From Saccoglossus kowalevskii (Eukaryota > Hemichordata > Enteropneusta > Harrimaniidae): a stretch of DNA of 27,484 nucleotides. Shown here in pieces: positions 19,877 through 27,484 of this stretch. Under the pieces are notes generated by a model that saw nothing but the letters and a program-made list of their open reading frames with translations, was not told the origin of the DNA and searched no databases. The stretch covers positions 214,335-241,818 of the forward strand of contig NW_003142308.1 of the NCBI RefSeq assembly GCF_000003605.2, given 5' to 3'. The translations under genes and the position numbers were made by a program. Position 1 is the stretch's first letter. The number at the start of each line of letters is the position of its first letter.

Positions 19877-22166
19877 ATAATTGGATAGCAATCAAGAAAA
19901 GACAGTCAGTAAATTTTAAACCATGACATGATAGTGATGAAACTTCTCTCCCCTGATTCAATGTATGGTTCAAAAAGTATCATAATATTGTTTACTTAAA
20001 AACTAGAAAAGATTTTTCTGTTATTAGCTTGGCCAACGAGCGTATTTAAAAATAACATTAAAGAGTTGGAGAAACCTGTAAATAGGAGCCCATGGACTAA
20101 TGTAAAAGTGAGAAAGTTTTTGAATTGAAATTTCTCAAAACAAAAAGTGCTCCTAACAGTAAGTACGTGCATGTACTGAGCCATGACTAGCAGCCAGTGT
20201 GCTGCTTAAACCCTTTTAAATTATATTTGTATATGTGCCTATAATTTCAATTTGATAAATAATGGCTAATGAAGACATCCGGCGACGGCCAGAATGCAAG
20301 AAAGTTAGCGAATCATCTACCCTGATAAATATTGGGGTCAAGTGAAACCATCTCTGCATGTAACTAGGTAAAAGTGTGCTGTACTCACCAGTTAATTGGC
20401 TCATACCCGGGGCCACGGTGAGCGAGAACAACAAATGTTTGAGTAATGCTGATTTTACATAATGAGTTAGACCAAGGGCTAGACCAAAGCTGCAATCTGG
20501 TAGTTCCTTGCAAAATCCTCTCTGGGATGAAGCAGCACCAAATGATGCGTTTGGAGTGACAAAGTCTAGTACAACTTGAATTACTATGAAGTATGCTATA
20601 TGGGTCCATGTTTGCCCAGATCAGCACATTCAACATAGACATGCGGAAATCCAGCAGGCCTGCACATATCGCTTGTTTGAAGTTTTTGGCCGAGGCAAAT
20701 GGCATTCCCCCAAACACAAGTTCTGCTTGTTGCACAGGCCATTTTCTTGTTGAATAAGAAACAATCTCCACGAGTTGGCACATTTTTGAGTGAGGACTAT
20801 AAATAACCTTTGTATCTTCAATGAAACCTGAAAAGTGCAGAATCTTGGTTGTTTAGAAAACTACACTGCCTCGCAGTGATCTCTTAACCAGTTAAGAACA
20901 TGTATTATGCCAAAAGGGGCGAACAATGAACTGGTATCTTATTCCCCAAATCATGAAGTGTAGCATCTTCGCCAGCCAAGGACCATTTAATAGGGCGATT
21001 TCAAGATTTTCTGTATGTTGCACGCCCTGGAACAATTATACGATTCACTTGAGCTCATTTGAATTACCCAATGAGAACTCGTGATAGAAACGCGACACGA
21101 CATGGTAAAATTAAAATGATGGAATATAGAAATAAACTTGATAGCTTTTTGTCTCCGTTAACAAGCTTACTGACCAGAAAACACCAAGCGTTTCTGAGGG
21201 ATACGAGTTTGTTGCAACAAAGACCAAATCCATTTGGGCAAGTCAATACGTTATCATTTTTGACAGTTATTTAGAGATTCCTTTGTCTTTATTCACTTGC
21301 CAACAAACAGTTTTCGCCATTGGAATGAGAAATTTGGGAAATGTGTCAATGAATATAGACCTTCAGTTTTAGACTGCCGGTGAATAAGCCTACCTGTCGC
21401 CAATTTTTTTAATCTGTGATGCCCCCTACCTTTATATTTATGATACAGCAACGCCAATTGGTGGCACCAGCTCCTTGGCGCGCTGATTAAATGACTCAAT
21501 TTAATAATGCAGCTTTTTCATGCGGATGATGGAAGTGTAGGTATGAACAGCTTTCAGAGTAAATTGGCTCATGCAGAGGATGTGCCGATTTCTCAGTTCA
21601 GGTGTGCATACAAAGTGTCCATATGAAACTGATATAATTGGACTAGCCATTTTTAAAAAAAAGTCGAAAATAGCATTTGTTACCAAATAGTTTCATTAAA
21701 ATTAGAGAATTGAAGGTATCGTCACAAATCTGACAAATGGCAATTCAAGGTGTCTAAATATCAAGCTTGAAAAGCTGTGACAGTGACGAATACCTAATAT
21801 TTAATTCATAGATGTTGGAGAGCATAAAATGTTCTCATTATCAGCAGTATAAATTCTCTGAAAATGTTCTGCAATTATGAAACATTTGTGGCCATAAAAT
21901 AGCAGTTATTCACCTTGAATAGGATCATGGAGCAAATGCATGTACTGTATTGTATACTGATGCAAGTTTGAATTTTGGACTGATCAAACAAACTTGACCT
22001 GACCTGACCTGTCTAAACTTGGCACAAAATCTGTTGAGACGCGTCCTAGAAATAATGGTCCCCACACATTTTGGAACTCAAAACTTGCACACAAACATTA
22101 ATTGAAAAATATGTACTTTAATATTAATACCATTTAAAGAATACACACATTGATAAAAAAAGAAAC
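19877..22166 (-). other. region of overlapping minus-strand open frames, unrecognised
   Basis: Several minus-strand frames follow one another: about 19996-20184, 20216-20434, 20385-20783 (132 codons from an ATG at 20783), 21293-21499 and 21501-21686. The 132-codon frame is the longest non-repetitive one outside DNMT1. It is Cys- and Trp-containing and overlaps open frames in the two other minus phases. None shows a motif I know, and the stops between them argue for a decayed element or gene, or for chance. A TGACC x3 run near 21996-22010 gives overlapping AGGTCA half-sites on the minus strand. Confidence 0.2.
20864..20897. other. two adjacent small perfect hairpins
   Basis: CACTGC-CTC-GCAGTG (20864-20878) is followed by TCTTAAC-CA-GTTAAGA (20882-20897). 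Stems of 6 and 7 bp with 3- and 2-base loops lie side by side. It does not match the histone stem-loop or an iron-responsive element. The function is unknown. Confidence 0.5.
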
Positions 22167-22589
22167 TTTATTAATTATGTTGAAATGGCAGTGAGTGTAA
22201 TGGCACATATGTGTATATGTATAAAGAATACATTTTCAAAAATACATATTTTAAAACACTATTTTTTTGCAAGTCTTTTCTACCATTAAAATACAGTAAT
22301 TTTAGTTTTAAAATAGATTATTTAAAATTTCAAAATACATATAAATCACAATACAGATAAGATTATTTTACTTTTGTTGCCATAGAAACAATTTCTAGCT
22401 TGTGAAATACAAAGAACATTAATTGTCAGACAAAGTTGTAAGAGTTGCAAACTATTTTTTTTTCAAAAAAATACTACAAACATTTTTTTGAAGGGGTGAT
22501 GTGATATATACATGGTTATCATAAATTGATCTGCCTAGAATATATAGATTTAGTAGCTTTGTGATTTTTTTAATATTCTAGAAAACTAG
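22150..22589 (-). promoter_or_regulatory. DNMT1: DNMT1 3' UTR and poly(A) signal
   Basis: AATAAA on the minus strand (22172-22167) lies about 420 bp after the stop codon. It is followed by a T-run and the GU-rich TGTGTGTATTC, a normal downstream element. Cleavage is therefore expected near 22145-22155. The 3' UTR is A+T-rich with several A- and T-runs that can pair. Confidence 0.7.
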
Positions 22590-22697
22590 TTATTTTTTAT
22601 CTTCAAGGGTCTGTTGGTGTCGCTGACTGACCTCTGCACATTTCTTTATTTCTAAACCTAGATGTTTAGCCAAGGGAGGTGGAACAGCATTTCCAAC
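22590..22697 (-). CDS. DNMT1: DNMT1 last coding exon with motif X and stop
   Basis: 35 codons and TAA (22592-22590). Acceptor ACTTACAG. It begins [20 protein letters not shown] (motif X, which closes the cofactor fold) and ends in a hydrophilic tail LEDKK. The tail after motif X is short and variable, as is usual in the family. Confidence 0.97.
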   Translation of the reverse strand, partial: VGNAVPPPLAKHLGLEIKKCAEVSQRHQQTLEDKK

Positions 22698-25407
22698 CTG
22701 TAAGTAAAAATGAAAATAGATTCAGGAATGAAACCACATCACAGAGTCCCAATAAATGTACATCCAAACCAATGTCTGTCATGTAGAAATGCCACAAAAT
22801 TTGTCCATGCAATTTTTGGTTCTGTTGGTGATGTGCTTCTAAAAGAGCAATGAATAAGTTGTGAAATACCTATAACCTCCTTTCTAATCACCAGTTTATT
22901 GGATGCCAAGCCTTTATGGATGAACACCTGGAAATGTACTAAAACTAAACTTTCATATTCAAGTACATTTGCATACACAAGACAAATAAAGCTCCTATAC
23001 ATTTCCATACCTGTCGATGTTTATCCAATATTGTTCCATAGAAACGATATGTATCCGGAAATCCTTGTGAGCGAGCACACTCTCTAACGCTGACTACACG
23101 ATGTTGTTCAGGATGCAGAACACGGCCCTGGAAGATAGAAGAAAGGAAGTCGCCATTTTAGAACAAATTTTGATGCAAGTGTGGGCATATAGAACAATGC
23201 TCTGTTGCATTAAAACAAGTAATGTGTACCTGTTTCCCCATAGGTTCAGGATTGGTGACTGTTGTACTGAAGTATCCATCCCATTCCACACGGCCATACA
23301 AACCAGCCCAGTTGTTATGTCTATTACCAGTATGAGGTAAACACCATGGAATCAGAGTGTTAAACTGTCTATCAGTTGGGTCACATGGTTTATTCATAGC
23401 ACATGCACATACACCACGCAGTTGGCCATTGGGACCTTTACCATTTTTCTTGTCTGGATGCAGGTATCGTCTAATAAGAAAAGTCACAATTTCAGTTTGA
23501 TAATCTTGTTTCCTAAAGTCTTTCAGACCTACAATACATTTCACAGTATTTGAGCTCAATTTGAATGCCAAACTCAGATACTGCCAAATTTCACAAAATC
23601 CTTGATAATATTCTGTATTTTTACACAACTGTTGTCAATGGTCATTTAAACCAAATTAACAAAGGGTTTATATAAACATGCATACAAAACTGAGAATGTT
23701 TCAAAATTTTAGGCAAGACAAATTTGGTATTAAAAAGAATCATGGCACTATTGTGGGCTTGTAAATTTAAGCCATTCTTTGTGATTTACATGCTAGGATA
23801 ACTTATCTATATTCATACATTCTAAACAGTTCTTTGTATATCAACTTAAATCTGGAATTGAATGGAGTCATGTTTTTCTGTTTGCTTGGAAACTTAGAAG
23901 GCAAATCGAGACTACACGACTGTAATTCCTAAACTGTCAAGGAATTAATTAGCTGTTGTATCTGAAAAGACAAATTTCATGATAAGCAACTTACAGTTTT
24001 TTACAAGTATTGCCATCAGATAATCTGACTGCAATATTTGGTAAATCTCTCCAATCAGAACCGGGGGCCAGTGGAATATGACGCATACGCCCTTCAACCA
24101 ATGCACTCATCTCCTTGCATATGTGATCACGCAGAATAGGTTGATGTTGTGAACCACGAATCTTGAAATTAAAAAAAATTAAAATTTCTGGTATCAATAT
24201 AACGTGCAATATTGAATAGAGCTACACACATCTCAAGGAGAAAAAGAAAAATCAACTTTGTTGATTAACAAATCTCCAACTCACTGCTAGTACCATCCCC
24301 TCTTTCTCCACCCATGTTTTTTGGGACAAAATACTTGCAAGTCAAAAGTTTACAAAAACAACAGTTTACCAATATTAAACTCTGAAGCGAATAAGTACAG
24401 GCAAGTCAGAGAAATGATGTTGGACAGACATACATGCAAACAACTGAAAGCACAAAACATAAATTCCTATGTTGTATTACAAAATGGCAACAAATACCTT
24501 AGTTACACATAGATCAAAAGAAGTGAGAACACCATTTGAGTGGGTAAAAACAAGTTGCATAGTTCTCATGCTTAACAAGATATCAGGAATTTGCATTAAA
24601 GGTTTATTCTGACAATGTTGTATTACAGTTGAACCAAACCGAATGTGGGCACAATGATTTAAGCATCACCTGCCCAGAGTGATCACTCCGGCGCTCCCAA
24701 TGTAAATTGCATATAAAGTGACCTGTTAAAAGATGGTCAGAGGTTGCTTTTTTTTTTACACTGATTATATCGAATGAACCTGGTCAAATGACATTTAGTT
24801 TAGATTCACACATGTATTCCACATTACTTAGGAACCATTCCTTATTACTCAAAACAAATATGCCACATTTTTATTGAAGAATTAATAAACCTTCATCTAA
24901 GAGGCCACATTTCAGAAGGGCAGTTTTCACCTTGATTGGTTACTTTGCAGCTTTGTCATTATTTGCAAATCTGCAAAAATAAATCATATACATACCGCTT
25001 TTTGATATCCATTCTGTGCTTCTCTGTCGTATGACATTTCAAGTTTATTATATCCATTTCTTATTTCAGGTAAATCTGACAACGCATCTCGGACCGTAAT
25101 AGTACGATATGGTGCTGACCATACACGCGCCATATTTGACTCGTACTGAAATAATGTACAACAAAAAACAGGAAATTATTCTATTGTAAAACAATAGCGA
25201 CAAAGTGTCATTATAATTACCAAAACCATGGTGACGTACCTTTTTCTCATCAATGGTAACACTAAGAGGACAAGCCCTGGGTGAGAATACATGGGCAGGT
25301 TCTGGATAAAATGGTAGCTTTTCCCCAGGTGCAGCTGCTAAGATAATAGCTCTCCTTCGAGTTTGTGCAACTCCATACAAACCAGCTTGAACAACACCAA
25401 AAGTACA
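22590..25407 (-). CDS. DNMT1: DNA (cytosine-5)-methyltransferase 1, C-terminal part (last six exons)
   Basis: DNMT1 copies CpG methylation onto the new strand after replication, transferring methyl from S-adenosylmethionine in the nucleus. Six exons (25240-25407, 24996-25145, 23995-24161, 23230-23470, 23011-23127, 22590-22697) join in frame to 316 residues plus TAA, about the last fifth of a protein usually near 1,500-1,600 residues. All five complete introns are GT-AG. Motif VIII (QTRRR) is at residues 15-19, with the target recognition domain after it. The residues matching the 5-methylcytosine pocket described for mouse Dnmt1 are kept: Cys205, Leu206, Trp216, Leu219 and Met239. So are the zinc-type cysteines 183, 185 and 191. 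Motif IX ([14 protein letters not shown]) begins at 255 and motif X (GNAVPPPLA) at 283. The long recognition domain separates it from DNMT3. Motifs I, IV (Pro-Cys) and VI and the regulatory N-terminus lie beyond position 27484. No frameshift or stop is seen, so this part looks functional. Confidence 0.97.
22698..23010 (-). other. DNMT1 last intron, 313 bp
   Basis: Bounded by GTATGG and CAG. Nothing recognisable is inside it. Confidence 0.85.
23011..23127 (-). CDS. DNMT1: DNMT1 exon with motif IX
   Basis: 39 codons, phase 0 at both ends. Acceptor CTTCCAG, donor CAG|GTATGG. It begins [17 protein letters not shown] and ends LDKHRQ, the classic motif IX region of cytosine-5 methyltransferases. 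Confidence 0.97.
23230..23470 (-). CDS. DNMT1: DNMT1 exon, zinc cluster and 5-methylcytosine pocket
   Basis: 241 nt: one base finishing the split Leu, then 80 codons ending in GKQ. Acceptor TTATTAG, donor CAG|GTACAC. It holds the CACAMNKPC cysteine cluster, [20 protein letters not shown] and [12 protein letters not shown], which form the pocket that reads the methylated parent strand in the known mouse structure. Confidence 0.97.
23471..23994 (-). other. DNMT1 intron, 524 bp
   Basis: Bounded by GTAAGT and TAG. The frame of the following exon stays open about 43 codons into the 3' part of this intron, but that sequence has no DNMT1 similarity, and the splice acceptor fits the split Leu codon exactly. 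Confidence 0.85.
23995..24161 (-). CDS. DNMT1: DNMT1 exon, target recognition domain
   Basis: 167 nt, ending with two bases of a split Leu codon (CT|A). Acceptor TTTCAAG (AAG rather than the usual CAG), donor ACT|GTAAGT. It carries [16 protein letters not shown] and [18 protein letters not shown], blocks that are nearly invariant in animal DNMT1. Confidence 0.97.
24162..24995 (-). other. DNMT1 intron, 834 bp
   Basis: Bounded by GTATGT and AAG. No conserved block, RNA gene or transposon part was recognised inside. The plus-strand open frame near 24321-24512 is A-rich and looks like chance. Confidence 0.8.
24996..25145 (-). CDS. DNMT1: DNMT1 exon, start of target recognition domain
   Basis: 50 codons, phase 0 at both ends. 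Acceptor ATTTCAG, donor GCG|GTATGT. It encodes [19 protein letters not shown] and a more variable tail ending GYQKA. The 94-bp intron before it is the shortest in the window. Confidence 0.96.
25240..25407 (-). CDS. DNMT1: DNMT1 exon with motif VIII
   Basis: 56 codons, phase 0 at both ends. The acceptor TTTTTCAG ends at 25408 and the donor AAG|GTACGT begins at 25239. It begins [19 protein letters not shown] and ends TIDEKK. It contains the QTRRR of motif VIII and the AAAPGEKLP segment. The preceding exon, expected to carry the ENV motif, is not in the window. Confidence 0.97.
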
Positions 25408-25587
25408 CTGAAAAATACAATTTTAAATTGTTTAACTCAATCAAAATATTGATTGATAACTTACTGTACTTTCTAATAATTATTAGAAAAAAAAAAAATC
25501 ACCTTCAGTGATGTAGATTTGTTTTTGAGTAGAAGGTCAAATAAGAAAAGTAGAAGGTACAGATTTATATTGAAGCTGAAATAGCAT

Positions 25588-25685
25588 GTGCCATAGGCAC
25601 ACATCGCGGCAGGTGGTGCTGGGGGACGGGGAGGATCTGTGAGGGGGGTATCCGCCTCCCATGATTTGGAGCTTTTTTAATAAAG
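25588..25685. mobile_element. GC-rich fragment, possible transposon relic
   Basis: A sharp GC-rich island with G-runs (GGGGGACGGGGAGG and GAGGGGGGTATCCGCCTCCC) sits between A+T-rich flanks. GGGGAGG and CCGCCTCCC can pair. Such G-run/TCCGCC blocks are typical of decayed MITE-like repeats. No ends or target duplication were found. Confidence 0.25.
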
Positions 25686-25859
25686 AGGCCATTATTCATG
25701 AAATTTTAAGCTAATAAAATGTTAATTCTACAAGAAATTTGGTGTGTGTTTTTTTGTGTATATTCACCACTGTAAAGTATTTTTATTATAATTCTGTATA
25801 ATTACAAGAAAAGCATTATAACCACCATAAATCAGTAGTTACATCGTAAGCTAGCTCTT

Positions 25860-26440
25860 TATCATTAATCCACTCGTGTAAACATTTTGTAGTTGAATCC
25901 CCGCGTTTTACAGTGATAGAATCGCCCTTGGAAATTTGATTGCACGAACCATGTGCGTGTTATATTTATCGACGTCTTCAAACAGAAAATGCTGACACTA
26001 ATGTCTTTCCCATTCTGTACTGATCGCATATTTATTTTTTTCGATCCATTGGCATCATTCTGTGAGGTAGCGACATTCAAATCGGACGAAGTTCAGATCC
26101 GTGGATTCGTTTCAACGGCGACATCGTCACATTGCCCATTGCTGGAGTCACCAGCGACGAGTTAGCAAGACCGTCAAAGCTTCAGTTTGGTTGCACGATT
26201 CAAACGACTTGAAAAATTTCTTGATTGTTGACTGTTCATGCTGGTTTGACGATGCTCTCTTCCGAGTAGATGATTTGTTTGTCATAAATACAAAGAGGGC
26301 ATAAATCCATAGAAAACCAGAGGTCAGAATGGAGGTAACAATGACGTCGTGCACATGTGATTGTAATTAACATATCCGAACGTCGAAAGCTTTCGTGCGT
26401 ACCCTAACAACGTAAAACCCGGAAGTATGTTACATTTTCA
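25860..26440. other. CpG-richer block with an ETS site, function unknown
   Basis: The base composition is more balanced here and CpGs are frequent. CCGGAAGT at about 26419-26426 is a perfect ETS core, and a CRE-like TGACGTCG lies at about 26342-26349. Open frames occur on both strands (about 26148-26354 minus with a hydrophobic N-terminal stretch, 25865-26080 minus, 25953-26304 plus), but all begin with GTG or TTG, not ATG. It could be an intronic enhancer, an internal promoter or a transposon remnant. Confidence 0.25.
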
Positions 26441-26615
26441 GCAAACGACTACAGATTTCCCAGTGTCGCTTTGCAAAAAAACTGTTGTAGCTTTGAATAC
26501 GTGAATTCGTTTTTTAAAACTGTTAAAAGTATTAAATACGCTACGATTCAGTGTATACAGAAAATATTTTTTAGGATTTTTTTATTATCTAAATTTATTG
26601 TTTTGTAATGAAAAA

Positions 26616-26661
26616 ATAGCCGGTATTTTCACCAGAGTAGGTGGTCGTTTTGACCGGCTAT
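26616..26661. other. nested inverted repeat (hairpin)
   Basis: ATAGCCGGT (26616-26624) pairs perfectly with ACCGGCTAT (26653-26661). Inside it, CACC (26630-26633) pairs with GGTG (26640-26643). It could form a cruciform or RNA hairpin, or be the core of a small palindromic transposon. Confidence 0.6.
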
Positions 26662-26711
26662 CGGCTTATATCTACATCACTGATCACCTTATAAAGCCAC
26701 AAAAATCTTCA

Positions 26712-26842
26712 AATTCACTCGATATTCCATTGAGAGGGGTGACCTCAGGATAGAAGAACTCATCTGATATCCCATTGAGAGGAGTGATCTCAGGATAGAA
26801 GAACTCACCTGATATCCCATTGAGAGGAGTGACCTCAGGATA
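26712..26842 (-). repeat. 45-bp tandem repeat, about three copies, open as 15-residue repeats on the minus strand
   Basis: Copies begin GATATTCCATTGAGAGG at 26721 and GATATCCCATTGAGAGG at 26766 and 26811. On the minus strand, the sense direction of DNMT1, one frame stays open through all three: EFFYPEITPLNGIS with Val/Ile and Gly/Asp/Ser changes. The frame begins after a stop near 26850, has no ATG, and ends about ten codons after the array. One copy junction (26803-26811) reads CAG|GTGAGT on the minus strand, a perfect splice donor consensus. An unrecognised alternative exon is possible; a minisatellite is the simpler view. Confidence 0.85.
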
Positions 26843-26852
26843 CAGTACTCAT

Positions 26853-27035
26853 TCCGCCCAACCTCCCGCTTTTATCGCTTTTTTTCCGACCGCTTATCGC
26901 TTAATTTCCGACCGCTCGCTGCTTTCCGACCGGAAACCGACCGCTTTTTTTCCGCTCGCTCGCGTTCGCTTTTGTTCGCTCGCTCGCTCCTTCTATGACT
27001 GGCTTCAGAAACACCGTCCGCTTGCCAACCGACCG
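26853..27035. repeat. CpG-dense low-complexity block built on CCGACCGCT and CGCTCGCT
   Basis: By count about 25 CpGs fall in about 180 bp. TTTCCGACCG recurs near 26884, 26905 and 26923, CCGACCGCT recurs several times, and then CGCT/TTCGCT runs follow. It is a degenerate short-unit repeat. Being CpG-dense and presumably intronic in DNMT1, it could act as an unmethylated CpG island or internal promoter. It encodes only low-complexity Arg/Ser/Lys frames. Confidence 0.7.
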
Positions 27036-27301
27036 CTGGAGTAACAATGATCGTACATTGTATGTATAAACTTAAGTTTTTATTCCTAATAAATTTAGGT
27101 TTTAATGACGATTCAAAATACAACGCCTATTGCTTCTCTGTTTTGGAAAAAAGACACCTTCAAATCACTTGACACATTGTAACGTTTGCTACGCAAGTCG
27201 AACTGTGACCTGTATTTACATATTTACGTCCTTGTGTGTGTAGTTCAAGCAGCTATATAACTGGTCAATCGCGATATTATTGAGTACTAGTATTTGTGTG
27301 T

Positions 27302-27318
27302 TGTGTGTGTGTGTGTGT
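27302..27318. repeat. (TG)n microsatellite
   Basis: About 17 bp of uninterrupted TG, with interrupted TG-rich sequence on both sides (about 27294-27327). Confidence 0.85.
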
Positions 27319-27484
27319 TTCTGTGTGATTTTGACTAAATTTATTCCGAACGGCGCTCAAAATAATTTGACACTTTGTTATTTGCGAACGCAACTCACAC
27401 TATGACTCTTACTCAATTTGCACATGTAATACGAATGCTGTAGTTCAGAAAATCTATTGGTTAACTTTTGATCGTGTCTGGGTG

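Larger units (their letters stand above)
25408..27484 (-). other. presumed DNMT1 intron (partial), upstream of the motif VIII exon
   Basis: No exon for the catalytic Pro-Cys or ENV motifs was found here, so if the gene is intact this whole stretch is one intron of more than 2 kb running off the right edge. It holds a GC-rich transposon-like fragment, a CpG-richer block, a hairpin, a 45-bp array, a CpG-dense low-complexity block and a (TG)n tract, described separately. An 18-bp palindrome (TTCTAATAATTATTAGAA) lies near 25470-25487. Confidence 0.65.

Noticed and set aside
21996-22010. TGACC x3 as a nuclear receptor response element
   Set aside because: The 5-bp period makes the AGGTCA half-sites overlap, so they cannot be bound together. 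It is more likely a short simple repeat.
23471-23628. Extension of the DNMT1 exon frame upstream of 23470 as coding
   Set aside because: The open frame has no DNMT1 similarity, and the acceptor TTATTAG at 23471 completes the split Leu codon exactly.
26148-26354. Minus-strand frame with a hydrophobic N-terminal stretch as a small membrane protein
   Set aside because: It starts at GTG after an in-frame stop, has no ATG near its start, and no recognisable family or splice context.
44-27484. GTGTCTGGGTG occurring both near the start (44-54) and at the very end (27474-27484) as long terminal repeats
   Set aside because: Only 11 bases match and the flanks differ. Dozens of such matches are expected by chance in 27 kb.
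25408-27484. Search for further DNMT1 exons (Pro-Cys and ENV motifs) on the minus strand
   Set aside because: No matching block was found by reading, so these exons must lie beyond the right edge.

Overview
The window looks like nuclear DNA of an invertebrate animal. It is roughly two-thirds A+T by eye, gene-sparse, and rich in tandem repeats and transposon remnants. Its one recognisable host gene is split by GT-AG introns. The gene is DNMT1, so the organism keeps a maintenance DNA methylation enzyme. A mollusc or another lophotrochozoan fits, but that placement is inference. Bacterial-style long ORFs, ribosome binding sites and operons are absent, and most open frames here are chance or repeat products.

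Layout. (1) 1-955: two perfect three-unit heat-shock elements and a TATA box, followed about 260 bp after the predicted start by a 12-bp x 38 tandem array. (2) 956-5198: A+T-rich non-coding DNA with one CpG-dense islet at 2269-2470. (3) 5199-8323: possible TA-flanked DNA transposon with short inverted ends, holding four copies of an 89-bp repeat, each with a CACGTG E-box. (4) 8731-9176: a broken mariner-type transposase. (5) 9270-19295: non-coding DNA with a diverged local duplication, a tRNA-Gly-like relic and a GC-rich MITE-like insertion. (6) 19296-19876: nine almost identical 65-bp repeats. (7) 19877-22166: several minus-strand open frames that I do not recognise. (8) 22167-25407: the last six exons of DNMT1 on the minus strand, with stop codon and poly(A) signal. 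(9) 25408-27484: presumably a DNMT1 intron, with a 45-bp repeat array that is an open 15-residue frame in the DNMT1 sense direction, a CpG-dense low-complexity block and a (TG)n tract.

The DNMT1 exons join in frame to 316 codons that cover motif VIII, the target recognition domain with its 5-methylcytosine pocket residues, and motifs IX and X. Motifs I to VI and the whole regulatory N-terminus must lie beyond the right edge. The strongest lead for something undescribed is the left end. An HSF-type promoter facing a short tandem satellite resembles in architecture the heat-induced satellite RNAs of other animals (human satellite III, Drosophila hsr-omega), although no homology is seen.
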